Of a DNA stretch of 64,000 nucleotides, positions 16,727 through 25,577 are shown one piece after another (the first letter of the stretch is position 1; the number at the start of each line of letters is the position of its first letter). Both the position numbers and the translations under genes were made by a program. Source of the DNA: Xenorhabdus doucetiae (GTDB lineage: Bacteria; Pseudomonadota; Gammaproteobacteria; Enterobacterales; Enterobacteriaceae); assembly GCF_000968195.1 (NCBI RefSeq), contig NZ_FO704550.1:620001-684000 (forward strand), given 5' to 3'. The notes beneath the pieces were generated by a model. That model had not been told where the DNA came from, did not search any database, and saw only the letters and a program-made list of their open reading frames with translations.

Positions 16727-18787
16727 TTAATCATTGTCTATCTTTCGTACATATGTTCCTGTAGGCCACGAATCATAGTAAGGATAATAAATTAATGCAT
16801 CTCCCAACTTAACATTATAAGTTAACTTTCTCATGTATTTTTTAACAATAGAAATGCTTGGTAAAGATTCTATATATGCAATGAATTTATCTATAGTAAT
16901 GTTCCCCTCACAGTGTTCATATCCACATATAGTTTTTCCTTTCATTTTCTCATTACCATTGGCTTGATATATCTTTCCTGGTGATCTGCGGAAAAAACTA
17001 ACCATAGCAAATTTATCAACAACATATACGCCATCATTATGATATATTCCACCAAGAATGGTTGTTGATAAGACCATTTTATATACTCCTTTCGGCCTCC
17101 AGGAGTCAGATAGTCCAAATTTTTCTGTGATTATGTTTATGTTCTTTAAATAATAATCTGCAACACGGTTAATTTGTTCTTTAGATGAGCGCATCTTTTT
17201 GTTTTTACTGTCGAGAATAAAAGAGTTATCTCCGAGAGTATTACATATGTGTTGGTAATATTTTTCAAATCGAATTGGTTGTCCATTTGATTTCAATTCT
17301 GAAAAAATAAGATGATCATCTATCAAAATAAGGCAATCACATTCATAATTTTCATGAGCATGAATATGACAGGCTTGGACGCCTGATTCCAATACTAATT
17401 GGAGAAATTGTCTCTCATGAAAATCGCCCTTAATTGCAGTATCTATTTTTTTTGAACCAAACAATGACATTAAAGAATTAACAGGAGAACTCCGAAAAAC
17501 TAATGCGGGCATTAAAAGCAAACCATCATCACAACAAATAAAGGGGCAATCATTAAGATCCTTGGCATTTGCATCAAATGTGAAATGTTTTATTATTGTC
17601 CTTGCTGTTTGAGGCGATAGCCCTTTCTTTTCGAAAAATGAAACCCATTTGTTATGAGGTTTAATTACCAACCAACTTTGAGGTTCTAAAGATATTTTGT
17701 GTTTCCCTAATAATCTTTTCCTCATTACATTTATTGATAACTCAACAAGGCATTGATAAGCATGTATCCAGTCATAAATTGGAATTCTTCCATATTTTTC
17801 ATATAAATCTGCAGGAGCACTGTTTTCTAATTCAGAGAGCTTGATTGTACTATATACACCGTTATTAGTTAAATATGGCGGTAAGATTTTCTTAAATTTT
17901 TCAATAAGGTTGGTATTATTTGTGTTAGTTATTCTCGCCTCGTTAAATAAATTACCAGATCTCATCATTAATCTATTCCTTGCGACTTCATAATCTCTAT
18001 ATAGGCAGTCATTACTAACATCACAGCAGTACTTATTTTCACCTGATTGAGTGAGTCTGGCATTGTTCAATCTGAAGAGATCGATAATTCTTTCAAGGGA
18101 GTCTAAAATGTTACACTCATCAAAATATTTTACCATAGATAGTGTTTTTTGGGGCTCAATTTTTATGTTCAGTTTTAATGGCATTGGTAGCCTTAAAAAT
18201 GAATAGATCTTACCTGTATAACTAACGATTTCATCATAAGCTCTGTCTAATATTTTTTCAAATTCTATGTCAAAATCAAATCCTGTTTTTATATCAAACT
18301 CATCCGCTTGAGAAATGTTTATAGGCAAAACAAAAAAAGGAAATGTTTTCTTAATGGTGAGCAAGTTGACTCTGAATGATACAGCTGATATTGTTGAGAG
18401 AAATATCTCACTAAATAAAATGAAGTTTAAGCAGAAATCGTTTGATACTGGATTATTCTTACTCCATATATTCTTTCCTAATATATTTGCGAAGAATGAA
18501 TTATTAATATCATGCATCATTTTGCATTGTTTTTCAAAATCAAATATCAACTCTTTATTATCAGGATATTTTTCTAACAATGCATTTATACAAATGGTGA
18601 AATTAGTATTGTATTCTTCATTTGATTGTTCTGAAAGATTTCCTGTATAAATTCCAGAGACTTTTAGAACATCTAATGATTTTTCCAAATCAACATCATC
18701 TCTCTGTATATATTGCAAGAAGAAAACATAAAAAGGCTCAAAGGGCAGAGATTTATCATTTATGCGTTTTATATCATATAATTTCAT
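16727..18787 (-). CDS. 686-aa protein of unknown family with C-terminal PD-(D/E)XK-type nuclease signature
   Basis: No named family recognised. AT-rich, unlike the backbone. Residues 1-440 are mainly helical with no motif I can place. From about 450 the order is Glu458 (GDFHERQFLQLV), Asp484 (ENYECDCLILIDD) and Glu497-x-Lys499 (LIFSELKSNGQP), which is the helix-strand-strand arrangement of PD-(D/E)XK nucleases with all four residues present. Cysteines near 254-255, 418-419 and 473-483 do not form a clear zinc site. It is a lone gene bracketed by an IS630 transposase gene (11 bp from its end) and an IS30 element. A defence or DNA-processing role is plausible from the domain and the setting but unproven. 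Confidence 0.6.
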   Translation of the reverse strand: MKLYDIKRINDKSLPFEPFYVFFLQYIQRDDVDLEKSLDVLKVSGIYTGNLSEQSNEEYNTNFTICINALLEKYPDNKELIFDFEKQCKMMHDINNSFFANILGKNIWSKNNPVSNDFCLNFILFSEIFLSTISAVSFRVNLLTIKKTFPFFVLPINISQADEFDIKTGFDFDIEFEKILDRAYDEIVSYTGKIYSFLRLPMPLKLNIKIEPQKTLSMVKYFDECNILDSLERIIDLFRLNNARLTQSGENKYCCDVSNDCLYRDYEVARNRLMMRSGNLFNEARITNTNNTNLIEKFKKILPPYLTNNGVYSTIKLSELENSAPADLYEKYGRIPIYDWIHAYQCLVELSINVMRKRLLGKHKISLEPQSWLVIKPHNKWVSFFEKKGLSPQTARTIIKHFTFDANAKDLNDCPFICCDDGLLLMPALVFRSSPVNSLMSLFGSKKIDTAIKGDFHERQFLQLVLESGVQACHIHAHENYECDCLILIDDHLIFSELKSNGQPIRFEKYYQHICNTLGDNSFILDSKNKKMRSSKEQINRVADYYLKNINIITEKFGLSDSWRPKGVYKMVLSTTILGGIYHNDGVYVVDKFAMVSFFRRSPGKIYQANGNEKMKGKTICGYEHCEGNITIDKFIAYIESLPSISIVKKYMRKLTYNVKLGDALIYYPYYDSWPTGTYVRKIDND

Positions 18788-18913
18788 TTAGCTGTACCGT
18801 ATATTATTTTTCATGGATGTAAAAATTTTATAATGTACTTCATATGCTTGACTATTAAGTTTCATTCACTTCAATCATAAATTGGATTAAGATGGTTGAA
18901 TATTAATATTAGC

Positions 18914-19996
18914 CTTGGATTCGCATAGTAAGTGCAATTTCTAAGAAAGGCGGTCAGTTGCTATAGTAGGCATCTTTCTCGCCAAAGGAAAATGCACTAT
19001 GGCCTATACGCAACTGACCGAAACAGAAAGATACCAGATTTTCGGCTTAAAAGAAGCCGGTTTTACACAACGTTTTATTGCAACGTCGCTTAATCGGGCC
19101 CCATCAACAATTAGCCGGGAATTGAGACGAAACCGGGAAGCCGAGAAATATGAACCTGAACAAGCTCAGCGTAAAGCATTAGAACGCCGTCATTCTAAGG
19201 TAAAAGCCGTAAAAATCACGCCAGAGATAACAAAGTGGATAAAACAGTTAATTTGGCAAGACTTAAGTCCGGAACAAGTTGTGGGTTATCTCAAGCGGGA
19301 AGCGAAAATCTCTTTACATCATGAAACAATTTATCGATTGATTTATAAAGATAAAATAAATGGCGGTGATTTATGGCAACATCTTAGGATAGCGAAAAAA
19401 CCGTATCGTAAACGCTATGGAAGCCATGAGCACAGAGGAAAAATTAAAAACAGAGTCAGTATTGATAAGCGCCCAAAAATTGTTGATAAAAAGCAGCGTA
19501 TTGGGGATTGGGAAGGGGATACTATCGTTGGCAAAGATCGTAAAAGTGCCTTATTGACTTTAGTTGAACGAAAATCGTTATTTACGATCATCATTAAACT
19601 TGAAGATAAAACAGCAGAAGGTGTTGCCAAAGCGGCGACAAGACATTTATCGATGATAAAACATAAAGTTAAAACAATTACCTTTGATAACGGACTCGAA
19701 TTTGCCGAACACGAACGGATCGGTAAAAATTTAGAGACAAAAATTTATTTTGCTCATCCGTATTCCCCTTGGGAAAGAGGGATAAATGAGAACATAAATG
19801 GATTAATCAGAGATTACTTCCCAAAAGGAACCGATTTTAATAAGGTATCAGAGCGGGAGGTTAACCTTGTGGCAAACCGACTAAATAATCGACCACGTAA
19901 GACACGAGATTATAAAACACCGAATGAGTTATTTACAGGAACCCCAACTCATTTACTTCGTTCATTACGGTGTTGCGCTTAATATGCGAATCCAAG
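18914..19996 (+). mobile_element. complete IS30-family insertion sequence
   Basis: Perfect 14-bp terminal inverted repeats CTTGGATTCGCATA (18914-18927) and TATGCGAATCCAAG (19983-19996), flanked by a 3-bp direct duplication AGC (18911-18913 and 19997-19999). Length 1083 bp with an intact transposase. Confidence 0.92.
18999..19982 (+). CDS. IS30-family transposase
   Basis: 327 residues with the IS30 N-terminal helix-turn-helix (LTETERYQIFGLKEAGF; APSTISRELRRN) and DDE core: GDWEGDTIVG (Asp), TFDNGLEFAEH (Asp), and ENINGLIRDYFPKG containing the Glu. Complete frame inside intact terminal repeats, so likely active. It separates the orphan nuclease-like gene from kptA. Confidence 0.95.
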   Translation: MAYTQLTETERYQIFGLKEAGFTQRFIATSLNRAPSTISRELRRNREAEKYEPEQAQRKALERRHSKVKAVKITPEITKWIKQLIWQDLSPEQVVGYLKREAKISLHHETIYRLIYKDKINGGDLWQHLRIAKKPYRKRYGSHEHRGKIKNRVSIDKRPKIVDKKQRIGDWEGDTIVGKDRKSALLTLVERKSLFTIIIKLEDKTAEGVAKAATRHLSMIKHKVKTITFDNGLEFAEHERIGKNLETKIYFAHPYSPWERGINENINGLIRDYFPKGTDFNKVSEREVNLVANRLNNRPRKTRDYKTPNELFTGTPTHLLRSLRCCA

Positions 19997-20167
19997 AGCC
20001 ATAAATATTTTCATACACATTCAAATCTACTCGATTTTTAGTATTTAACATATTAAACACCATACTATATTTTGATTTTTTATCAATCATAAAAATTGGT
20101 TTTTACGCAAAAAATTGGATATAAGAGCATGGGAATATAGATGAATTAAGCTTTAGATAATATATGC

Positions 20168-20692
20168 ATGCACGCAGTATTACGCCATCAACCGGAATCT
20201 ATTGGTTTGGTTTTGGATAATGAGGGATGGGCCGATATCGTCGCATTAATAAAATGTGCCGCCAGACACGGTAAGCGATTGGACTTTGCGATCATAGAAA
20301 AAATTGTTGATACCAATGACAAAAAACGGTTTGCCATTTCTGCGGATCAGAAACGCATCAGGGCAGTACAGGGGCATTCAACGCAGCAGGTGAATATTCG
20401 CTATCAGGAGAAAATTCCTCCTGCGGTTTTGTATCATGGTACAGCCACCCGTTTTTTGGCTTCGATTTTTAAACAGGGGTTGATAGCCGGAACACGGCAC
20501 TATGTGCATTTATCGGCGGATAAATCTACGGCGACCAAAGTGGGGCAACGGTACGGCAAGGCGATTATCCTGAAAATTGAAGCTCAGTTGATGTATGAGC
20601 AGGGCTTTACATTTCATCAGGCAGATAACGGAGTTTGGTTGACAAAAACCGTGCCAGTTGAATATATGAGTGTTGTTGAACATTTTCAGTAA
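20168..20692 (+). CDS. kptA: RNA 2'-phosphotransferase (Tpt1/KptA), shortened N-terminus
   Basis: KptA removes an internal 2'-phosphate from RNA splice or ligation junctions, transferring it to NAD. Family motifs: LRHQPESIGL (Arg-His of the first active-site motif), RAVQGHS, LYHGTATRF, GTRHYVHLS and the C-terminal NGVWLTKTV. The sequence begins about 14 residues later than E. coli KptA (the SKFLS lead-in is missing), and an in-frame stop at 20147 blocks extension. The IS30 element ends 170 bp upstream, so loss of the start is possible. Core catalytic residues remain. It lies within 6 kb of rtcB, another RNA repair gene, but not in an operon with it. Confidence 0.85.
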   Translation: MHAVLRHQPESIGLVLDNEGWADIVALIKCAARHGKRLDFAIIEKIVDTNDKKRFAISADQKRIRAVQGHSTQQVNIRYQEKIPPAVLYHGTATRFLASIFKQGLIAGTRHYVHLSADKSTATKVGQRYGKAIILKIEAQLMYEQGFTFHQADNGVWLTKTVPVEYMSVVEHFQ

Positions 20693-20728
20693 ACTCATTT
20701 TTCCCGACTTTTATCTTTGGAGATAAAT

Positions 20729-21352
20729 ATGACAGTGATGGATTCCCTGCTTGCATTTACTGTGGCAGCGACATTACTCACTTTGACACCCGGGCTGGAT
20801 ACCGCACTGATTCTACGGACAGCAACGGTGGAAGGGGGTAAAAAAGCCTTGCAAGCCGCCCTCGGCATCAATGCGGGATGTTTTATTTGGGGAGCAATGG
20901 TGGCATTTGGCCTTGGCACATTAATTGCAGTATCAGAGCTGGCATTCAACCTATTAAAATGGTGTGGCGCATTGTATTTATGCTGGTTGGGCATTCAAAT
21001 GATCTGGCACCCCAAAAAGGATCTGGGAGGAGAAACCTCTGCTTCTGTTAAAGGCCAGAATTGGTTTATCAAAGGAATGTTGGGCAATGTATTGAATCCG
21101 AAAATGGGCGTGTTTTATGTTTCGTTCCTGCCGCAGTTTATTCCACAGGGGCACTCAGCCACTTTATGGACATTCAACTTAGTCGCCATCCATGTTTTGC
21201 TGGGTACATTGTGGTCATTATCACTGATTTATGCCACACGTCCTCTTTCCCATATATTGCGTCGTGAAAATGTCATTAAGTGGATGAATCGTGCAACAGG
21301 CGGATTGTTTTTGCTTTTTGCATTTAAATTGGTGATGAGTAATCGGCGATAA
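20729..21352 (+). CDS. LysE/RhtB-family amino acid exporter
   Basis: Inner-membrane efflux protein of about 207 residues with six hydrophobic segments. Diagnostic features are the N-terminal TLTPGLDTALILRTA, GINAGCFIW, KWCGALYLCWLGI and NVLNPKMGVFYVSFLPQF. The ATG at 20729 follows TTTGGAGAT at correct spacing; a TTG at 20717 is in frame but overlaps the ribosome site. Substrate cannot be assigned (threonine, homoserine or other). 36 bp after kptA and possibly co-transcribed. Confidence 0.85.
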   Translation: MTVMDSLLAFTVAATLLTLTPGLDTALILRTATVEGGKKALQAALGINAGCFIWGAMVAFGLGTLIAVSELAFNLLKWCGALYLCWLGIQMIWHPKKDLGGETSASVKGQNWFIKGMLGNVLNPKMGVFYVSFLPQFIPQGHSATLWTFNLVAIHVLLGTLWSLSLIYATRPLSHILRRENVIKWMNRATGGLFLLFAFKLVMSNRR

Positions 21353-21409
21353 ACTACAAGGTGTAAATAGCCGTAAATAGTTATGGGCTAATTAGGTGCC
21401 TATTGCTTA

Positions 21410-22024
21410 TCAGGAGTTATTTATATTGGGATTCAAAATACCCATTATCTTTGTAATAGATGATTCGAGAACACTCAGAGGAATTCCATCTCTGGCCAAA
21501 GTTGAAAAGCCGAGTAAGAAACTATCGAACATGGCTGCAATGACGGTAGGATCACTTTCGCTTGCTAATTCGCCATTATTGATCGCACGTTGGATACAGA
21601 AAAGAAAACCTTCCCGTGTTTGTCTTCTGACATCGGCTAACAATTTTTGGATATGTTTGTGCTCCGTTGAACCGGCACTCGCGGATAGAACCAACAGACA
21701 GCCCTGAGGATGATTACGCTCTGTTTGCATTTTTGCAGAACGACGTAGAGCTAGCTCAATAGCCTCTTTGGGGGGAAGAGTTGTATCCCAAAGGCTTGCT
21801 GTCACATTACTACCATACGTATCGACATAACGAGTGACTACCTCTCTGAATAATGCTTCCTTAGAGCCAAAGGCCGCATAGAAACTGGGGGCTGTGATAC
21901 CTCCCATTCCCGCCTTAAGCTGGCTCAGAGATGTTGATTCATAGCCATGTTCCCAGAACAACATCATCGCTTGATTGATCGCTTCATCACGATCGAAACT
22001 GCGTGGCCGCCCCATCTTAGCCAT
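21410..22024 (-). CDS. TetR/AcrR-family regulator
   Basis: 204 residues. The N-terminal helix-turn-helix (RDEAINQAMMLFWEHGYES, LKAGMGGITAPSFYAAFGSKE) is typical; the ligand domain contains QGCLLVLSASAGS, as in a common TetR subgroup. It is divergent from an MFS efflux gene across a 118-bp region containing a perfect palindrome, so it most likely represses both. As the efflux gene is cut by an insertion, its main target may be lost. Confidence 0.88.
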   Translation of the reverse strand: MAKMGRPRSFDRDEAINQAMMLFWEHGYESTSLSQLKAGMGGITAPSFYAAFGSKEALFREVVTRYVDTYGSNVTASLWDTTLPPKEAIELALRRSAKMQTERNHPQGCLLVLSASAGSTEHKHIQKLLADVRRQTREGFLFCIQRAINNGELASESDPTVIAAMFDSFLLGFSTLARDGIPLSVLESSITKIMGILNPNINNS

Positions 22025-22097
22025 AATTACCTCCTTATTGAAAATAACTTAAATACTAGTCGATATAAAAGTCCTTGACAAGAGAACCTCATAGCCA

Positions 22098-22127
22098 CTA
22101 GTTTTATATCGATTGATATAAAACTAG
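22098..22127. promoter_or_regulatory. TetR-type operator (perfect palindrome)
   Basis: Arms CTAGTTTTATATC (22098-22110) and GATATAAAACTAG (22115-22127) around GATT, in the tetR/MFS intergenic region. A partial second copy, ACTAGTCGATATAAAAGT, lies at 22055-22072 nearer the regulator gene. Confidence 0.85.
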
Positions 22128-22142
22128 GAGGAGTTACCTTAG

Positions 22143-22886
22143 ATGCACGAAAACACTTCTGCATTACCAGAAACGGAAAGTGAACGCTTACCTGTTTCTG
22201 GACTGTTGGCATTAGCAATGACCGGTTTTATTGCTATCCTGACTGAAACGTTGCCCGCAGGTTTGTTACCGCAAATTGGCATGAGCTTCAATGTTTCAGA
22301 AGCGTTAGCTGGACAACTAGTCACACTTTATGCTCTGGGTTCTCTCGTGGCGGCAATTCCGCTGACGGCTGCAACTCGCGGCTGGCGTCGACGGCCTGTC
22401 TTACTACTCGCGATTGTTGGTTTCCTGATTTTCAATACCATTACGGCATTGTCTTCTCATTATTTTCTGACGTTGGTTGCGCGTTTTCTGGCTGGTGTGG
22501 CAGCGGGTCTTGCTTGGGGACTTCTGGCGGGTTATGCACGTCGCATGGTGCCAGTTTCATTACAAGGCCGGGCGATGGCAGTGGCAATGGTGGGAACGCC
22601 AATCGCATTGGCCCTGGGGGTTCCTGTTGGAACTTGGGTAGGCAATCTGATTGGTTGGCGAGGAACTTTCGGTACTATGTCTGGCCTGACGCTGATTTTG
22701 GTGGCATGGGTGATGCTCAAAGTGCCTGACTTTCCTGGTCAAAGCGCAGATCGTCGAATTCCTGTCCATAAAGTCTTTACGACAGCAGGTGTACGTCCGG
22801 TATTACTTGTCATCTTATTCTGGATGTTGGCACACAATATTCTTTATACCTACATTGCTCCTTTTGTTATGCCGGCAGGTTTGTTA
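22143..22886 (+). pseudogene. MFS efflux transporter, 3' half lost at an IS630 insertion
   Basis: Drug:H+ antiporter of the arabinose/chloramphenicol efflux type: FIAILTETLPAGLLPQIG, the motif LYALGSLVAAIPLTA, and antiporter motif C-like stretch GTPIALALGVPVGTW. It keeps about 248 residues (seven to eight spans) and then runs into the IS630 left end at 22887; the fused frame stops at 22943. No remaining C-terminal coding sequence was found after the element (23990 on), so the 3' part was deleted, not just interrupted. Non-functional transporter. Confidence 0.85.
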
Positions 22887-23989
22887 TACCAATCTAACTT
22901 GAAGATGCAGGTTTTAAAATCTGAAAGTTGTCAGTCAGTCTAGTCGTGAGTTCTTTCGCTTTTTCTGGCAAAGTGACATGAAAAAAGTGACGAAGGGTTT
23001 CACGGAATGTCTTCGCATCCGGAAAATAAACATTGTTACGTACTTGCTCATTCATATACTTCCACAATCGCTCTATTGGATTGAGGTTTGGGCTGTAAGG
23101 CGGTAGGTAATGCAGTTCAATATTAAGGACATATGCCACCTCTTTCACCAATTCTGCCCGGTGGTAACCCGCCCCATCCAGAATAATATGAATTTTTTGC
23201 GAAAGTGGGTAAGTTTCTCTAATAGCGCCGAAAAAATACGCGATATTTTCGGCATTGATACTCGGGTATTCACGGATCACGGTGTCTTCAATTCGTTGTA
23301 AATTGAGGGCGCCCAGAAGATTGAGACGGGTACGACTGCCGGTGGTTTCGACCACTTTTACCTGATTTTTCCCCGCTTTCATCCAACCATAGCTGAGCTT
23401 TGTGGACTGCGAAGGATGCACCGCATCAATAAATAGGATAGGTTCATTCTGACCTGCCCGGTCTTTCAGAGACTGGTAGTCATCAATAAATTGTTGCTGC
23501 TTATCCGCATCGAATTTATGAGGAACGCCCTTTGGCTTTTTGTAGCTGAAACCTTGTCGGTGAAGCCATTTCGTCATGCCTCCCACGCTGAAAGACATCT
23601 GCCAACGAGCTCGTACATAATCCACAATTTGAGCGGTCGTATGCAGCAAATTTGCCGTCAAATAATCAACCAGATCGGCGGTTTGTTTGGCAGAGAGATG
23701 GCTTTCAGAACCGCCATTTTCGGGGGTGAGTTTTTCCTGCGCGATGAAATCTTTTAGGTGACGGCTTACCGTAGTTTCATGAATACGTAAGGCCTGAGCA
23801 ATCATCTGAGCTGTCCAGCCCTCTGACGCCAAAAGCACGGCCTTGATGCGATCACAGACTCGACTATCACGAGTGGTATCATGCATCAATTCGAGGGCAC
23901 GTTTTTGTTCTGGTGTCAGATGAATTTTCATGATTGCAAGCATGATCGGGTTTGGATAAGAAATCAAGCATCTTCAATGGCGATTGGTA
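22887..23989 (-). mobile_element. IS630-family insertion sequence, copy 1
   Basis: 1103 bp. Ends TACCAATCTAACTTGAAG... and ...GGCGATTGGTA form imperfect inverted repeats (TACCAATC conserved, then TTGAAGATGC after six variable bases), flanked by TA on both sides (22885-22886, 23990-23991), the TA duplication typical of IS630. Nearly identical to copy 2 at 57323-58425, in opposite orientation. Confidence 0.92.
22894..23967 (-). CDS. IS630-family transposase (copy 1)
   Basis: 357 residues. Helix-turn-helix near the N-terminus (MIAQALRIHETTVSRHL), Tc1/mariner-like DDE core with ILFIDAVHPSQST (Asp), IHIILDGAGYHRA (Asp) and LNPIERLWKYMNE (Glu). The start may be the internal ATG of MKIHLTPEQ. It differs from copy 2 by one recognised residue (RWQM here, RWQV there). 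Confidence 0.93.
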   Translation of the reverse strand: MISYPNPIMLAIMKIHLTPEQKRALELMHDTTRDSRVCDRIKAVLLASEGWTAQMIAQALRIHETTVSRHLKDFIAQEKLTPENGGSESHLSAKQTADLVDYLTANLLHTTAQIVDYVRARWQMSFSVGGMTKWLHRQGFSYKKPKGVPHKFDADKQQQFIDDYQSLKDRAGQNEPILFIDAVHPSQSTKLSYGWMKAGKNQVKVVETTGSRTRLNLLGALNLQRIEDTVIREYPSINAENIAYFFGAIRETYPLSQKIHIILDGAGYHRAELVKEVAYVLNIELHYLPPYSPNLNPIERLWKYMNEQVRNNVYFPDAKTFRETLRHFFHVTLPEKAKELTTRLTDNFQILKPASSS

Positions 23990-24143
23990 TAGGCCTCCAA
24001 AATAAAGTCTTCTGATTAAGTGCATTGAATACATTGCTTTTTTCAGCAAAAAACGCAAGCGGGTAAATTTTCATGGCGCAATTTATAATTAATCGCCATA
24101 TAATCATTTATTAATTACATAGAAATAATATGAGGTATGCGCT

Positions 24144-24575
24144 ATGGCAACGAAAGCCATTGATCACTCTACTCTTAATCAACTGGTTGAAACCGGTGCT
24201 GTTCATGCTGTGCATATTGTCGGTATGCAGGGAGGCTGGGCTTTAATGGTTAAATATGGTCTGGTGGAACATCCATTAGTGGCACAACGTAGCCGACAGA
24301 TTCGCCTGTTTAAGAAGCTTGAAACTTTGGTGAATTATTTAAAAGAAATGGGTATTGTTCAGTTTGATGTGAATGCCGCGAATTATTCACCAGAAAGCCA
24401 TACCCGACCAGATCGGGCAGCGGCACTGAAACGCGCGCATGAAGCAGCTGCTTATGATGTCTGGTTCAAAACGCAGGTACAAGCATCAATAGGCGATTCT
24501 CGTCCGGTGATTTCCCATGAAGATGCTAAACGTCAGTTCGCATCACGAAAAATGGCTTTGCGTAAGGAACTGTAA
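24144..24575 (+). CDS. antitoxin-like protein of a ParE-type toxin-antitoxin pair
   Basis: 143 residues with good ribosome site (ATGAGGT upstream). The C-terminal segment VWFKTQVQASIGDSRPVISHEDA is shared by antitoxins that precede ParE/RelE toxins; the N-terminal part resembles stability-system antitoxins but I cannot name the family. The frame is intact, whereas the toxin frame that begins at its stop codon is broken. With the toxin dead, this antitoxin is an orphan. Confidence 0.65.
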   Translation: MATKAIDHSTLNQLVETGAVHAVHIVGMQGGWALMVKYGLVEHPLVAQRSRQIRLFKKLETLVNYLKEMGIVQFDVNAANYSPESHTRPDRAAALKRAHEAAAYDVWFKTQVQASIGDSRPVISHEDAKRQFASRKMALRKEL

Positions 24576-24847
24576 TACGACTGGAATGGAAACCAATGGC
24601 GTTGGAAGACAGGGAAAAAATAATGAACTATATTGCCCGTGATAATCCACAGGCGGCGATTAAGCTGGATGACGCGTTTTAAGCAGCCGCTGAACGGGCA
24701 AAAGATAATCCCGATAGGTATAAATCCGGCCGACTCAAAAATACACAGGAAATTGTGGTTCACCCTCATTACATCTTAGTGTACAAGGCATATGGTGAAA
24801 CAGTGACTATTTTGCGAGTACTGCACACATCTCAACAATGGCCTTAA
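24575..24847 (+). pseudogene. ParE/RelE-family toxin with in-frame stop
   Basis: Reading from 24575 gives RLEWKPMALEDREKIMNYIA, then RDNPQAAIKLDDAF, a TAA stop at 24680-24682, then AAAERAKDNPDRYKSGR, EIVVHPHYILVYKAYG and ILRVLHTSQQWP before the true end at 24847. The pattern (ALEDRExIxxYIA, RxGR, VxHxxY, VLHTxQxWP) is that of ParE-type ribonuclease-fold toxins. It also lacks an ordinary start codon next to the antitoxin end. One frame on both sides of the stop, so the toxin was inactivated by point mutation. Confidence 0.85.
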
Positions 24848-24938
24848 AGGGCTTATAAAGAAACCGCTTATTTGATGGCAAGCCCTAAAAATGCCGACAG
24901 CCACCCTATAAAAAATGACAAGGTGGCTTTCATCAAGT

Positions 24939-25238
24939 TTATATTTGGAACGCCACTCGCTTACCTGTAGGCAGAGTAATATTGATGCTTAATTCTCCAC
25001 CCAATGCTGTTACATAACGTTTCAATGTTGATAAACGAGGATCATTATCAGAGCTTTCCATTCTAGCTAACGTTGGCTGTTTTACGCCCATAGCCGCAGC
25101 TAACTCAGCCTGAGACAAATTCAGTTCCTCGCGCAATTGACTAAGAATAACTTCACGACGTAATTCCTCAGTACGAGCTATAATGCGCTCTCTGCTTTCT
25201 GGGCTACGTTTTGCCATCAGTTCATCTAAAGTGGACAT
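24939..25238 (-). CDS. HigA-like XRE antitoxin
   Basis: 99 residues. A central helix-turn-helix (LSQAELAAAMGVKQPTLARME) and C-terminal LGGELSINITLP are typical of antitoxins paired with HigB/Gp49-type toxins. Good ribosome site (AAGGAG) in front of the ATG at 25238. The upstream toxin gene on the same strand is frameshifted, so this antitoxin is left alone. Confidence 0.82.
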   Translation of the reverse strand: MSTLDELMAKRSPESRERIIARTEELRREVILSQLREELNLSQAELAAAMGVKQPTLARMESSDNDPRLSTLKRYVTALGGELSINITLPTGKRVAFQI

Positions 25239-25247
25239 GGTAACTCC

Positions 25248-25530
25248 TTATTTTTCCAAATGCTTACTGAACTCAGTATCAGCCAGTTTAATCATATCTT
25301 TATAAAAATGTTTTTCATTCATGCCTGTTTTATCACCGGCACACAGCACTATCACGATGTGGATCAAAAGCGAAGAACGCTCTTATCGGATTTCCCGCAA
25401 ATTGAATCCTCAGTTCCTTATGTTGGGATATTTCGAATCCCTGAGAGTATCCACATGAGGACGTCCCAAATTCGGGCCAAACTCACGCAGAATGTTTCAA
25501 GAGGGAAAAAACAACTTTGCTACCGTTCAA
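25248..25530 (-). pseudogene. HigB/RelE-like toxin, multiply frameshifted
   Basis: Three reading frames on the minus strand carry consecutive pieces of one toxin: EFGPNLGRPHVDTLRDSKYPN, then KELRIQFAGNPIRAFFAFDP, then LCAGDKTGMNEKHFYKDMI ending KHLEK at 25248. This order (LGRPHVD, KELR, IRAFFAFDP, LCAGDKTG, FYKxMI) is the RelE/HigB family associated with the antitoxin just downstream. At least two frameshifts separate the parts. Upstream boundary approximate. Confidence 0.82.
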
Positions 25531-25577
25531 TTATTCATATCCTGTAGCCGTTTTCTGGCTATAAACTTAACCCAATA

